A stretch of 64,000 bases of DNA from the NCBI RefSeq assembly GCF_000819725.1, contig NZ_CDDH01000051.1, positions 1 through 64,000 of the forward strand, given 5' to 3'. Shown in pieces: positions 52,913-61,362 of this stretch (the first letter of the stretch is position 1; each line of letters opens with the position of its first letter). The notes beneath the pieces were generated by a model. The model was not told the origin of the DNA. It was given only the letters and a program-made list of their open reading frames with translations, and searched no databases. The position numbers were made by a program, and so were the translations under genes. Origin of the DNA: Aeromonas australiensis. GTDB taxonomy: Bacteria > Pseudomonadota > Gammaproteobacteria > Enterobacterales > Aeromonadaceae.

Positions 52913-53686
52913 TTACCGCATCAGCAGGTGATGGACGTTTTCCAGCCACAGGGGAACACCCAGGTGGAAGGACTCAATCAGTTGCATGTCAAAGCCGCGG
53001 AAGAAGCCGCTCAGCACGAACAGCAGCACGATGGCGGTCATCATCACTTTGGTGACGTGGTTCCAGCCGCTCTCTTCCACCCCTTTGCCGATCAGGATAC
53101 CCAGTACCAGCCCTGGTACCGCATTACCCATGATGAGCTGGGCCAGGCCGCCGAAGATGGTGCCCCAGAAGCCGGATTTTTTGCCCGCCTCGATGGCGGC
53201 CAGCCAGAAGATCACTGGCATGACGGTGTTGACCAGCAGGTTGGCAGCGGGCACCAGCACCTTGACCGCGGTGACCTGCAGGGCGGCCGGCACGGCAGCG
53301 GCCGTGCTGTTGAGGAAGGCAACCACGATGGCGCCGATGATGCCGCAGGCGATGGCCATCTTTTTGGGATCGTGCAGGGTGGTGGCAAGATCACGGTTCT
53401 TGACCATCAGAGCCGCTGCACCCCAGTTCGGCAGAATGCGGTGATCCACATCCTGAGTGAAGGCGCCTGCTGCTACGGTCGAGGCCCAGGCGTTGAAGAA
53501 GAAGCCAAGGCCGAACGAGAAGTGGGAGGCGGGATCCCCTTCGCAGGAGTTAAGTTCGCCGAGAGTCCGGAAGGCCCCCATACCCTGCACGGTCGGGGCG
53601 TGGAACATCCGCGCCGCACCGGCACCCACCCCGACGCCAACCAGGCCGCCGATGATGAGTGACTTGATAAATATGATGACAAACAT
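52913..53686 (-). CDS. DUF4311 integral membrane protein (EF_0832/AHA_3913 family)
   Basis: The 257-residue membrane protein has helices at about 2-22, 112-130, 140-165, 180-205 and 215-235. Notable blocks are GGLVGVGVGAGAARMFHAPTVQGMGAFRTLGELNSCEGDPASHFSFGLGFFFNAWASTVAAGAF, a long conserved-looking loop with an acidic Cys motif NSCEGD, and GLAQLIMGNAVPGLVLGILIGKG. I recall it as DUF4311, unknown function, always beside DUF4310. The loop with GDPASHFSFG is a candidate substrate-binding site. Gap to DUF4312 is 38 bp with an AAGGA ribosome site. Confidence 0.83.
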   Translation of the reverse strand: MFVIIFIKSLIIGGLVGVGVGAGAARMFHAPTVQGMGAFRTLGELNSCEGDPASHFSFGLGFFFNAWASTVAAGAFTQDVDHRILPNWGAAALMVKNRDLATTLHDPKKMAIACGIIGAIVVAFLNSTAAAVPAALQVTAVKVLVPAANLLVNTVMPVIFWLAAIEAGKKSGFWGTIFGGLAQLIMGNAVPGLVLGILIGKGVEESGWNHVTKVMMTAIVLLFVLSGFFRGFDMQLIESFHLGVPLWLENVHHLLMR

Positions 53687-53724
53687 CCAACGTATCCTTC
53701 TTGTAGGTGGTGCCGGTCAGGGCA

Positions 53725-54021
53725 TCACGGCTGAGTGAACGTCACTTTGGCGACATCCAGAGTGGTGACCTGAACCTTGATCTCCAGCTGGACGCGGTAT
53801 TCGCGGCGCTGGCGAGGCAGGAAGAAGAACAGGAACTTCTCCACCCGGACCGACTCCTCGGCTTTGAGCACCTGTACATCGACCGGCTCAATGCGCAGCA
53901 GTACCTGCTGGTTGTCCTTGAGCAGTGTGGGTTGCACCTGGCTGAGGGCGGAGGCAAACGCCTGCTGGCGGGTCGTCCCCTTGCCGTTGACGATGACCTG
54001 GGTGGTGAAGTTCTCTTTCAT
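53725..54021 (-). CDS. DUF4312 small cytoplasmic protein (EF_0831/AHA_3912 family)
   Basis: The start ATG at 54021 forms an ATGA overlap with the SFCGS stop. The 98-residue protein is beta-rich (TTQVIVNGKGTTRQQAFASALSQVQPTLL, LLRIEPVDVQVLKAEESVRVEKFLFFFLPRQRREYRVQLEIKVQV) with no membrane span. Its size and place between an EIIB-like candidate and the membrane subunits suit a small regulatory or energy-coupling part of the uptake system. No function is known. Confidence 0.82.
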   Translation of the reverse strand: MKENFTTQVIVNGKGTTRQQAFASALSQVQPTLLKDNQQVLLRIEPVDVQVLKAEESVRVEKFLFFFLPRQRREYRVQLEIKVQVTTLDVAKVTFTQP

Positions 54022-54386
54022 CAGGCTCGTCCGTGTTTCTTGGCGAAGGCTTCGACCAGCTTCTGGCCCAGCTCTTCCTTGTCCATGAAACCGAAGCCCA
54101 GCACCACGCACCCTTCGTTGATGGCGGTGACGCCCTCTTCAACAGAGCGCATGCCGTAGCGGCACTTGTAGCCGTACTTGGTCTGGGCGGTGATGGCCCC
54201 TGCGCCGCCGCTGCCGCAGAAGGAGATGCCGAGATCCGCCTGCTCTTTGTTCATTACATCGCCAAGCTTCATATCAGCGGCCATGCCGGGGATGATGGTC
54301 ACGTTGGCCCCAGCTGCTTCCGCGCCTGCGCCCACTTTCTGACCCTTGCCGAGCCGATCTCCGATCACGAGTTTGATGGCTGTCAT
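54021..54386 (-). CDS. Glycine-rich SFCGS protein (EF_0830/AHA_3911 family), EIIB-like candidate
   Basis: The 121-residue protein has IKLVIGDRLGKGQKVGAGAEAAGANVTIIPGMAADMKLGDVMNKEQADLGISFCGSGGAGAITAQTKYGYKCRYGMRSVEEGVTAINEG (the SFCGS motif near 52-56). Small size, alpha/beta layout and one Cys in a glycine-rich loop recall PTS EIIB proteins, which carry phosphate on Cys. A second Cys (YKCRYG) follows. Whether the Cys is phosphorylated is not known. It is followed by DUF4312 with an ATGA overlap and preceded by the small PRD gene with a 17-bp gap. Confidence 0.82.
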   Translation of the reverse strand: MTAIKLVIGDRLGKGQKVGAGAEAAGANVTIIPGMAADMKLGDVMNKEQADLGISFCGSGGAGAITAQTKYGYKCRYGMRSVEEGVTAINEGCVVLGFGFMDKEELGQKLVEAFAKKHGRA

Positions 54387-54403
54387 ATCGATTTCTCCTT
54401 GAG

Positions 54404-54763
54404 TTACTGGTTCTGCACCGAGCTGAGTTCGTTTTCTTTGGCGACTTCAAAATGGACGGACAAGAGGTGTGCCTCCTCATAAGCAAGCTGATCCAGCCAG
54501 CTGACGACCTGTTCGGCGAGACGCAGTGAGAGGGGGGAGATCTCTTCAAACAAGCTGAGGTCAACTTCTGGCAGGGGCTCGCCGCTGTGGGAGCGCCACA
54601 CCATGGCTTTGACATGGGAGGCCAGCATCTGCCGTTGCACCTCGTTGGGGATGATGCCCTGTTCGGCCAGCAGGGGATAAATGCGCGCCAGGATATGATC
54701 GGTCTGGCGCAGCAACTCCGGGCTGTTCGGGGTCTGGGTCTGGTCGTGAGTCTCTGTTTGCAA
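54404..54763 (-). CDS. Small stand-alone PRD-domain protein (EF_0829/AHA_3910 family)
   Basis: The 119-residue protein opens with a polar tail (about 25 residues) and then one PRD-like helical bundle (LLRQTDHILARIYPLLAEQGIIPNEVQRQMLASHVKAMVWRSHSGEPLPEV, then LSLRLAEQVVSWLDQL). His residues in DHILARIY, SHVKAM and SVHFEV are candidate phosphorylation sites. It has no DNA-binding domain, so it may act by binding the large PRD regulator or the transporter. It is the first gene of the operon. Confidence 0.8.
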   Translation of the reverse strand: MQTETHDQTQTPNSPELLRQTDHILARIYPLLAEQGIIPNEVQRQMLASHVKAMVWRSHSGEPLPEVDLSLFEEISPLSLRLAEQVVSWLDQLAYEEAHLLSVHFEVAKENELSSVQNQ

Positions 54764-55077
54764 TGTCTGCTCTCCAAGGCTGGCAGAAGGTATGGAGTTA
54801 CCCTAAGCCTGCGCGTCAATGTGGAGGAGGCAGCGTTTTTCCGATTCGAAGCGGAAATTCCTGAGGAAATGGCCCCAAAGTGAGCGTTTGGATACTGAAA
54901 AGACAAAAAGAGTGCTTATTGGGACCGGTTTTGTGTGATCGGTAGCTCACTAATCGGGGGGCGGGGGCAGGGCAAGCGTTGCGGGAAACTGTGAGTCATC
55001 TCACGGTAAGAGACGTAGCCGAGGGGACAGATATGGAAAAGGGCGGTTTCCCGCCCTTCTCATAAAAAGGAGTGACG
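54764..55077. other. Upstream region of the PRD operon and degS terminator
   Basis: No gene was seen. AAGGGCGG (55039-55046) and CCGCCCTT (55051-55058) form a hairpin that, on the minus strand, is followed by T residues: the degS terminator. The operon promoter should lie in 54764-55030. I found neither a -12/-24 (sigma-54) pattern nor a clear -35/-10 pair. Confidence 0.55.
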
Positions 55078-56202
55078 CTAGCTGGCCGATGCTGCGCTCG
55101 AGCTGGCCATCCTCTGCTGATAGCGCAGGTCTTCCTCTATGGTGACCACCACTTCCAGCGGCTTGCCTGCGCGGAATACCGAGATGGTCAGCTGGGTGCC
55201 GGGGCGGCTCTCGACAATCTTGTCCATGGCACTGCGCACCCCGGTGATGGCTTCTCCATTGATCTTGAGCAGCACATCCCCTCGCTGCAAACCCCCTTTG
55301 GCTGCCGGGCCGTTGGGATCCAGACTCTCGACCACCAGACCGCGCAGGTCGCCGAGGTTCATCATCCGCGCGACGATAGGATTGATCTCGACGCTGGAGA
55401 CCCCAAGGTAGCCACGGATCACCCGACCGTTGGCGATCAACTCATCCATGATCCGTTTTGCCAGCCGGTAGGGGATGGCGAAGCTGATGCCGTAGCTCTC
55501 CTGATTACCGCGAAGGTGATAGGTGGCGGTGTTAATGCCCACCAGATCGCCACGGCCATTGACCAGTGCCCCGCCCGAGTTGCCCTCGTTGATGGCCGCA
55601 TCAGTTTGCAGCAGGTCCTGACGGCCATTGCTGTCTGGCCCCATGCTGGAGAGACCGGTGCGGCCAGTGGCACTGATGATGCCCTGGGTGATGGTTTGGC
55701 CGACGTTGTAGGGATTGCCGATGGCGAGCACCACATCGCCCACTTCTGGCAATCGCTCCGGGTCTTGCGGAATAACCGGCAGGTTGTCTGACTCGATATA
55801 GAGTACAGCGAGGTCGGTGAGCTGATCGGTGCCGACCAGTTCAGCGCTAAAGACCCGGCCATCCTGCAACGCGACGATGATCTGATCGGCATCGGCGATG
55901 ACGTGGTAATTGGTCAGCACATGGCCGCGCTGGTTCATGATCACGCCGGAACCCAGCCCTTGCGGGTGTAGTTCCCCCTGATTGCCCTGATTGGGGGCAA
56001 AGCTGCGGGTGTAGATGTTGACGACGGCAGGGCCTGCCCGATGGGCGGCATAGGAGAAACTCAGCTCACGGGCATTGGTAATGATACCGGGCAGTTGGGC
56101 GCCACCGCGAAAATGGGGAAACAGCAGCAACAACAGTGCAGCGACGGTCAAACCGAAACCGACAGACTTGGCCAAGTAACTGACTAAAGGGGGGATTTTC
56201 AT
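55078..56202 (-). CDS. degS: Outer-membrane-stress sensor protease DegS
   Basis: One N-terminal membrane helix (VGFGLTVAALLLLLFPHF) is followed by a trypsin-like domain with His in LTNYHVIADAD (near 97), Asp in DLAVLYIES and Ser in NEGNSGGAL (near 204). One PDZ domain (about 270-355: NLGDLRGLVVESLDPNGPAAKGGLQRGDVLL) follows. DegS cuts RseA when misfolded porins appear and starts the sigma-E response. It is downstream of degQ with its own start and terminator. Confidence 0.95.
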   Translation of the reverse strand: MKIPPLVSYLAKSVGFGLTVAALLLLLFPHFRGGAQLPGIITNARELSFSYAAHRAGPAVVNIYTRSFAPNQGNQGELHPQGLGSGVIMNQRGHVLTNYHVIADADQIIVALQDGRVFSAELVGTDQLTDLAVLYIESDNLPVIPQDPERLPEVGDVVLAIGNPYNVGQTITQGIISATGRTGLSSMGPDSNGRQDLLQTDAAINEGNSGGALVNGRGDLVGINTATYHLRGNQESYGISFAIPYRLAKRIMDELIANGRVIRGYLGVSSVEINPIVARMMNLGDLRGLVVESLDPNGPAAKGGLQRGDVLLKINGEAITGVRSAMDKIVESRPGTQLTISVFRAGKPLEVVVTIEEDLRYQQRMASSSAASAS

Positions 56203-56253
56203 GTCATTCTCATCCGTACAGGCTGCGCGCAGAGAATAACACTATCGATGGAT

Positions 56254-56285
56254 AAAAATCACCCGCGGTGAGGGCCGCGGGTGAT
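56254..56285 (-). terminator. Terminator of degQ
   Basis: An 11-bp stem (56258-56268 with 56275-56285) is followed on the minus strand by T residues (complement of the A-run at 56254-56258). Confidence 0.85.
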
Positions 56286-56311
56286 AGAGAGGTTGGCGAA
56301 TAACCCGGGAG

Positions 56312-57673
56312 TTAGCGGATAACCAGATAGAGCGAGGAGTCGCCGCGCTGGATATTGAGTGCCAGTACCTCAGGCTTGCTCTTGAGCGCCTTGCTCAGCT
56401 CACCCAGGGTGTTGATGCGCAGACGGTTGACCCCGATGATGATGTCCCCCTTCTGCAGGCCGGAGGCGGCAGCTGGGGAGCGGGCGGCGATGTCAGAGAC
56501 AACAACCCCGCTGACCGGTTCAGTGGTGGTGCTCAGCTTGGCACCCTCCAGGGCTGGGTGCAGCGCACTGGCACGCACTTCAGTGTCATCAGCCTGCTTC
56601 AGGGTGACCTTGACGCTCTGCGCCTTGCCATCACGGATCAGACCCAGCTCAACCTGCTTGCCCGAACCCATGGTGGCGATCTTGGCACGCAGCTCGCCGA
56701 AGGAGCGAACCGACTTGCCATCAATGCTGACGATGATATCGCCCGCCTTGATACCTGCCTTGGCAGCAGCAGAGTCTGGCATGACCTGGTTGACGAAGGC
56801 GCCATCCTTCTTGTTGTAACCAAAGGTTTTGGCGATGTCGGAGGTGAGCTCAGAGCCGGTGATCCCCAACTGGCCACGACGTACTTCACCGAATTTCACG
56901 ATCTGCTCGGTCAGATCCCGCACCATGTTGGAGGGAATGGCAAAGCCGATGCCGATGTTGCCGCCGTTCGGGCCCAGAATTGCGGTGTTGATACCGATCA
57001 GCTCGCCACGCAAGTTGAGCAGGGCACCACCGGAGTTGCCGGAGTTGATGGCCGCATCGGTCTGGATGAAGTTCTCCAGATTCTCGATATTGAGGCCGCT
57101 GCGTCCCAGTGCGCTGACGATGCCAGAGGTGACGGTTTGACCCAGGCCAAAGGGATTGCCGATGGCCAGCGCATAGTCGCCCACCCGCAGTTCATCGGAG
57201 TCGGCAAACTTGATCTGTACCAGATCTTCGGCCTTGATCTGCAGCAGGGCGATGTCGGACTGCTTGTCTTCCCCGATCTTCTTGGCCGCATATTCACGAC
57301 CATCCTTCAGGTTGACTTTGATCTCGTCCGCTTCGTGGACCACGTGGGCGTTGGTGATCACATAGCCCTTTTTAGCATCGATGATGACGCCAGAGCCGAG
57401 CGCCTGGAACGGCTGCTCACTCACCTGCTCATCGGGCATGTTGGGGCCGAAAAAGAAGCGGAATTGCTCGGGCAGGCGCTGGCGAGTGACCTTTTTACCT
57501 GAAACAGAGATATTAACTACCGCCGGAGTGACCTGTTCCAAGACCGGCGCCAGACTTGGCATCTCCTGATTGGTACCGAGCAGGGAAGGCAGTGCTGCCT
57601 GAACAGGGGCCGCAGACATGGCGATACCGACACTGAGGGCTAGCACACTGAGCATGGAAAGAGGTTTACGCAT
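56312..57673 (-). CDS. degQ: Periplasmic serine endoprotease DegQ (HtrA family)
   Basis: The start is ATG 57673, with a signal peptide (SMLSVLALSVGIAMSAAPVQA); GGGAG lies upstream. The protease domain has His in ITNAHVVHEADE, Asp in SDIALLQIKAEDL and Ser in NSGNSGGALLN. Two PDZ domains follow (about 265-350 and 365-452). It degrades and refolds damaged periplasmic proteins. The loop LA is shorter than in DegP, favouring DegQ. It lies immediately upstream of degS. Confidence 0.95.
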   Translation of the reverse strand: MRKPLSMLSVLALSVGIAMSAAPVQAALPSLLGTNQEMPSLAPVLEQVTPAVVNISVSGKKVTRQRLPEQFRFFFGPNMPDEQVSEQPFQALGSGVIIDAKKGYVITNAHVVHEADEIKVNLKDGREYAAKKIGEDKQSDIALLQIKAEDLVQIKFADSDELRVGDYALAIGNPFGLGQTVTSGIVSALGRSGLNIENLENFIQTDAAINSGNSGGALLNLRGELIGINTAILGPNGGNIGIGFAIPSNMVRDLTEQIVKFGEVRRGQLGITGSELTSDIAKTFGYNKKDGAFVNQVMPDSAAAKAGIKAGDIIVSIDGKSVRSFGELRAKIATMGSGKQVELGLIRDGKAQSVKVTLKQADDTEVRASALHPALEGAKLSTTTEPVSGVVVSDIAARSPAAASGLQKGDIIIGVNRLRINTLGELSKALKSKPEVLALNIQRGDSSLYLVIR

Positions 57674-57754
57674 ATGAAAAACAGCTCCCAGAAAAAGTTG
57701 CATTGCAATCGTCAAGGTCAGACCACGGGACTGGTCAATTAGTTCCGCGAGGAA

Positions 57755-58135
57755 CTAGTTTGGTTGTTTGAGCAGTCCAGAAGAGGCGCCAGCATAGTCA
57801 CGAGGTGGCTCGCCCGGCTCTTCTGCTACGGTGGTAGGGACTTCTTCTACCAATGACTCGCGGAACAGCGGTTCCTGCGCTTTGGCCAGGAATTTGCTCT
57901 GCTCGGCCATGTGGCGATAGAGAGTCTGATACTGCTCGGCCAGTTGCTCCATCAGCGCCGCACTGTCGGCGAAGTGGCTGTTGATCTGGCCCTGATAACT
58001 CTCGAGCTCCTTGTGGGCCTTCTTCAGTTCCTGTTCCAGACGGCCTGCATCACGGCTACGCACCGAAAAACGGCCGAGAACGATACCGATAATCAAGGCC
58101 GCGACAGCCAGCAGGATCCCAGTTAACAGACTCAT
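57755..58135 (-). CDS. zapG: YhcB/ZapG (DUF1043), division-associated membrane protein
   Basis: The 126-residue protein has one N-terminal membrane helix (LLTGILLAVAALIIGIVLGRFSV), a coiled coil (about 30-80: DAGRLEQELKKAHKELESYQGQINSHFADSAALMEQLAEQYQ) and a disordered Pro-rich tail. ZapG/YhcB links envelope growth and division in E. coli. Its place between degQ and the divergent zapE is conserved. Confidence 0.93.
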   Translation of the reverse strand: MSLLTGILLAVAALIIGIVLGRFSVRSRDAGRLEQELKKAHKELESYQGQINSHFADSAALMEQLAEQYQTLYRHMAEQSKFLAKAQEPLFRESLVEEVPTTVAEEPGEPPRDYAGASSGLLKQPN

Positions 58136-58275
58136 AGATGCTCCTTGTTACAGCGAAAACAGAGTGAGTTTATGCGGTCGTTATAACCGCCATGCCTTGA
58201 TGGCACTATACCGTGCGTCCTGAGGCCGTGATACCATTTTGTCCTCAATTCAGGGACTTGGAGAGGCACTCAAGG

Positions 58276-59370
58276 ATGACACCGCAGCAAAAATACCAGC
58301 AGGATCTGCTGCGCCCCGGCGTTGTGGCCGACCCCGCGCAAGGGATGGCCATCAGTAGGCTGGAGCGACTGTATCAGGATTTGCTACGGCGCCCGACTCC
58401 GACCAGATCGCGAGGGCTGTTTGGTTGGCTATACAAGCCCACGCCGCCGGAGCCCATCCTGGGGATCTATATGTGGGGCGGAGTGGGCAGAGGCAAGACC
58501 TGGTTGATGGATACTTTTTTCGACAGCCTGCCGGGGGCGCGCAAGATGCGCAGCCATTTCCACCGTTTCATGCACCGTATTCACGATGAACTGCAGGGGT
58601 TGAGCGGGCACTCCGATCCGCTCAAGCTGGTGGCCAGCAAGCTTGCCAGCGAGACAGACATCATCTGTTTCGACGAATTTTTTGTCTCAGACATCACCGA
58701 TGCCATGCTGCTGGGCACCCTGTTCCAGGAGCTGTTTGGCCATGGCGTTGTGTTGGTTGCTACCTCCAATATTCCGCCGCAGGATCTTTACCGTAACGGG
58801 CTGCAGCGCGCCCGTTTTCTACCAGCTATCGAGCTTATCGAGCGTCATTGCGAGATACTTAACGTGGATGGTGGAATCGACTATCGCCTGCGGACGCTGG
58901 AACAGGCCGAAATTTATCACTATCCGCTGGATTTGCAGGCAAAAGCCAATCTAGATCGCTATTTTCAGCAGTTAACTGGTGGGCACAAGGCTTGCGAAGG
59001 GGAGTTTGAGATCAATCATCGCCAGCTGACATCGCAAGGGATGGGGGAGGGAGTGCTCTATATGGATTTCGAGCAACTTTGTTGTACTCCCCGCTCTCAA
59101 AACGACTATATCGAGCTGGCCAGGCTGTTCCATACCGTGCTGCTGGCCAATGTACAGCCAATGGGTACTGGCTCGGATGACGCGGCCCGTCGCTTCATTG
59201 CCATGGTCGATGAGTTCTACGAGCGGCACGTCAAGCTCATCATGTCGGCGGCGGTACCCATGGCAGAACTCTATGGCCAGGGGCTGCTGAATTTCGAATT
59301 CCAACGTTGTCTTTCGCGGCTTCAGGAAATGCAATCGCACGAATACCTTGCCAGAGTGCACCTTCCTTAG
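58276..59370 (+). CDS. zapE: Cell division ATPase ZapE
   Basis: The start ATG at 58276 (MTPQQKYQQDLL) follows CAAGG; a longer frame from 58213 has poor composition. This AFG1-like ATPase of 364 residues has Walker A GIYMWGGVGRGKTWLMDTFF, Walker B DIICFDEFFVSDITDAMLL and sensor LVATSNIPPQDLYRNGLQR. ZapE binds FtsZ and destabilises it late in division and under low oxygen. It is divergent from zapG. Confidence 0.95.
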   Translation: MTPQQKYQQDLLRPGVVADPAQGMAISRLERLYQDLLRRPTPTRSRGLFGWLYKPTPPEPILGIYMWGGVGRGKTWLMDTFFDSLPGARKMRSHFHRFMHRIHDELQGLSGHSDPLKLVASKLASETDIICFDEFFVSDITDAMLLGTLFQELFGHGVVLVATSNIPPQDLYRNGLQRARFLPAIELIERHCEILNVDGGIDYRLRTLEQAEIYHYPLDLQAKANLDRYFQQLTGGHKACEGEFEINHRQLTSQGMGEGVLYMDFEQLCCTPRSQNDYIELARLFHTVLLANVQPMGTGSDDAARRFIAMVDEFYERHVKLIMSAAVPMAELYGQGLLNFEFQRCLSRLQEMQSHEYLARVHLP

Positions 59371-59636
59371 TCACAATACCACGCCTGCCAGTCGGATGGG
59401 CATCTGCGGCAGGTAGGGCCGGGCGACATTTGCTGGTTTCATGGCAGTGAAATTAGCAGGTGATATTTAAGGCAACTTCACTTATAATCGCCCGGCCCAC
59501 GTTACAGCTGTCGATAAGACAGCAACACTTTAAGCTTTACTTGTATTCGAAGGGGTACAGGTAGGCCATCGTTTGTTGTTTGTGGGAGAGCCCCCATAAG
59601 CAATTGGGTCTGTAACAGGTAATTGGGTTTAACTTA
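59371..59636 (+). promoter_or_regulatory. Promoter and long leader of rplM-rpsI
   Basis: A TATAAT box at 59483-59488 is a good -10; the -35 is weak. That gives an RNA leader of about 140 nt before rplM. It contains a GGG...CCC hairpin around GTGGGAGAGCCCCCAT (59581-59596) and two AATTGGGT copies. A role in ribosomal-protein autoregulation is possible. Confidence 0.5.
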
Positions 59637-60065
59637 ATGAAAACTTTCGTTGCCAAGCCAGAAACCGTAAAACGTGACTGGTACATTGTAGACGCAGAAG
59701 GTAAAACTCTGGGTCGTATCGCAACCGAGATCGCTGCTCGTCTGCGTGGTAAGCACAAAGCTGAGTACACTCCGCACGTTGACACCGGTGATTACATCAT
59801 CGTTGTAAATGCCGAGAAGGTACGTGTAACCGGTAACAAAACTACCGATAAAATGTACCATGCTCACTCCGGTTTCCCGGGTGGTATCAAGTCCATCAGC
59901 TTCGACAAGCTGATTCAGCGTAAACCGGAAATGGTAATCGAAGCTGCTGTTAAAGGCATGCTGCCGAAAGGTCCTCTGGGCCGTGCCATGTTCCGTAAAC
60001 TGAAAGTTTACGCAGGCGCCGAGCACGCTCATGCTGCTCAGCAACCTCAAGTACTGGATATCTAA
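59637..60065 (+). CDS. rplM: 50S ribosomal protein L13
   Basis: The 142-residue L13 shows [52 protein letters not shown] and [31 protein letters not shown]. It binds 23S rRNA early in large-subunit assembly. Codon use is strongly biased, as for highly expressed genes. It is followed by rpsI after 15 bp. Confidence 0.98.
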   Translation: MKTFVAKPETVKRDWYIVDAEGKTLGRIATEIAARLRGKHKAEYTPHVDTGDYIIVVNAEKVRVTGNKTTDKMYHAHSGFPGGIKSISFDKLIQRKPEMVIEAAVKGMLPKGPLGRAMFRKLKVYAGAEHAHAAQQPQVLDI

Positions 60066-60473
<408 letters not shown>

Positions 60474-60504
60474 TTCGCTTTTGGTACGCACTCTTTCGAG
60501 TGTC

Positions 60505-60535
60505 AAAAAAGCCTGGCAACTGCCAGGCTTTTTTT
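60505..60535 (+). terminator. Terminator of rplM-rpsI
   Basis: AAAAAGCCTGGC pairs with GCCAGGCTTTTT around AACT, followed by T residues (60529-60535). Confidence 0.92.
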
Positions 60536-60769
60536 ATTGGTAATATTGCCGACATCAATGCTAACCACGCGTCACAAAAGACAAAAAATTGTTTCTTTAT
60601 TGTTTTTATTGCTCACCGCTCTTTCTTGTCAACTTGTTATCTTTTCTTTAAAATTTCCCCTGCTTTCTGTGGCAATTGTAAATCCAGCTTCCGCCGCTGT
60701 TGTCACGGGAAAAAATGGGGAACAGGGACACTATAAGAATGTGCGGAGTCCACATGGGAGAGTTTTTGG
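60536..60769 (+). other. Upstream region of petABC
   Basis: A T-rich stretch (60595-60670, with runs such as TTTCTTTAAAATTT) lies 100-170 bp before petA and should hold its promoter. No exact -35/-10 pair or regulator site can be named. No gene is supported. Confidence 0.4.
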
Positions 60770-61360
60770 ATGAGCAATGCGCCAGTTGATACCGGTCGCC
60801 GCAGATTTCTTACCTGGTCAACGGTTGCCGTTGGTGGGGTAGGAGCTGCGTTTACCGCAGTGCCGTTTATAAAGTCATGGAATCCGAGTGCCAAGGCTAA
60901 AGCCGCCGGTGCGCCGGTAGAAGTCGATATCAGCAAGTTGGAACCGGGTCAGCTTATTCGCGTTGAGTGGCGAGGTAAGCCGGTGTGGGTAGTCAACCGT
61001 ACCAAGCAGACTCTGGATGCTCTCCCGGCGCATGATGCGCAACTGCGGGATCCGGCCTCTGATGAGCCGCAGCAGCCTGACTATGCCCATAACGGTTACA
61101 GATCCATCAAGCCGGAAATCTTTGTTGCGGTTGGTATTTGTACCCACTTGGGGTGTTCACCTTCCTACCTGCCTGACAGCTTTGGTGAGCAGGTGCAGGG
61201 CGTCACGTCCGGCTTCTTCTGCCCGTGCCATGGCTCCAAGTTTGATATGGCCGGTCGCGTGTTCCAGGGGGTCCCTGCACCACTGAATCTGGTCATTCCG
61301 CCCTATCAATTCATTAACGACACCACCATTCTGGTCGGTGCCGATGGCAAGGAGGCCTGA
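60770..61360 (+). CDS. petA: Ubiquinol-cytochrome c reductase, Rieske iron-sulfur subunit
   Basis: The N-terminus (TGRRRFLTWSTVAVGGVGAAFTAVPFI) carries a Tat-type RRxFL signal/anchor. The [2Fe-2S] ligands are in CTHLGCSPSY (near 125) and CPCHGSKFD (near 150). The 196-residue protein is membrane-tethered and moves electrons from quinol to cytochrome c1. It is followed by petB 2 bp later and petC. Confidence 0.96.
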   Translation: MSNAPVDTGRRRFLTWSTVAVGGVGAAFTAVPFIKSWNPSAKAKAAGAPVEVDISKLEPGQLIRVEWRGKPVWVVNRTKQTLDALPAHDAQLRDPASDEPQQPDYAHNGYRSIKPEIFVAVGICTHLGCSPSYLPDSFGEQVQGVTSGFFCPCHGSKFDMAGRVFQGVPAPLNLVIPPYQFINDTTILVGADGKEA

Positions 61361-61362
61361 TC

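Noticed and set aside
54764-55030. Sigma-54 promoter for the PRD operon, suggested by PTS-type context
   Set aside because: No TGGCAC-N5-TTGC-like pattern was found on the minus strand, and the large regulator lacks the AAA+ domain needed to activate sigma-54.
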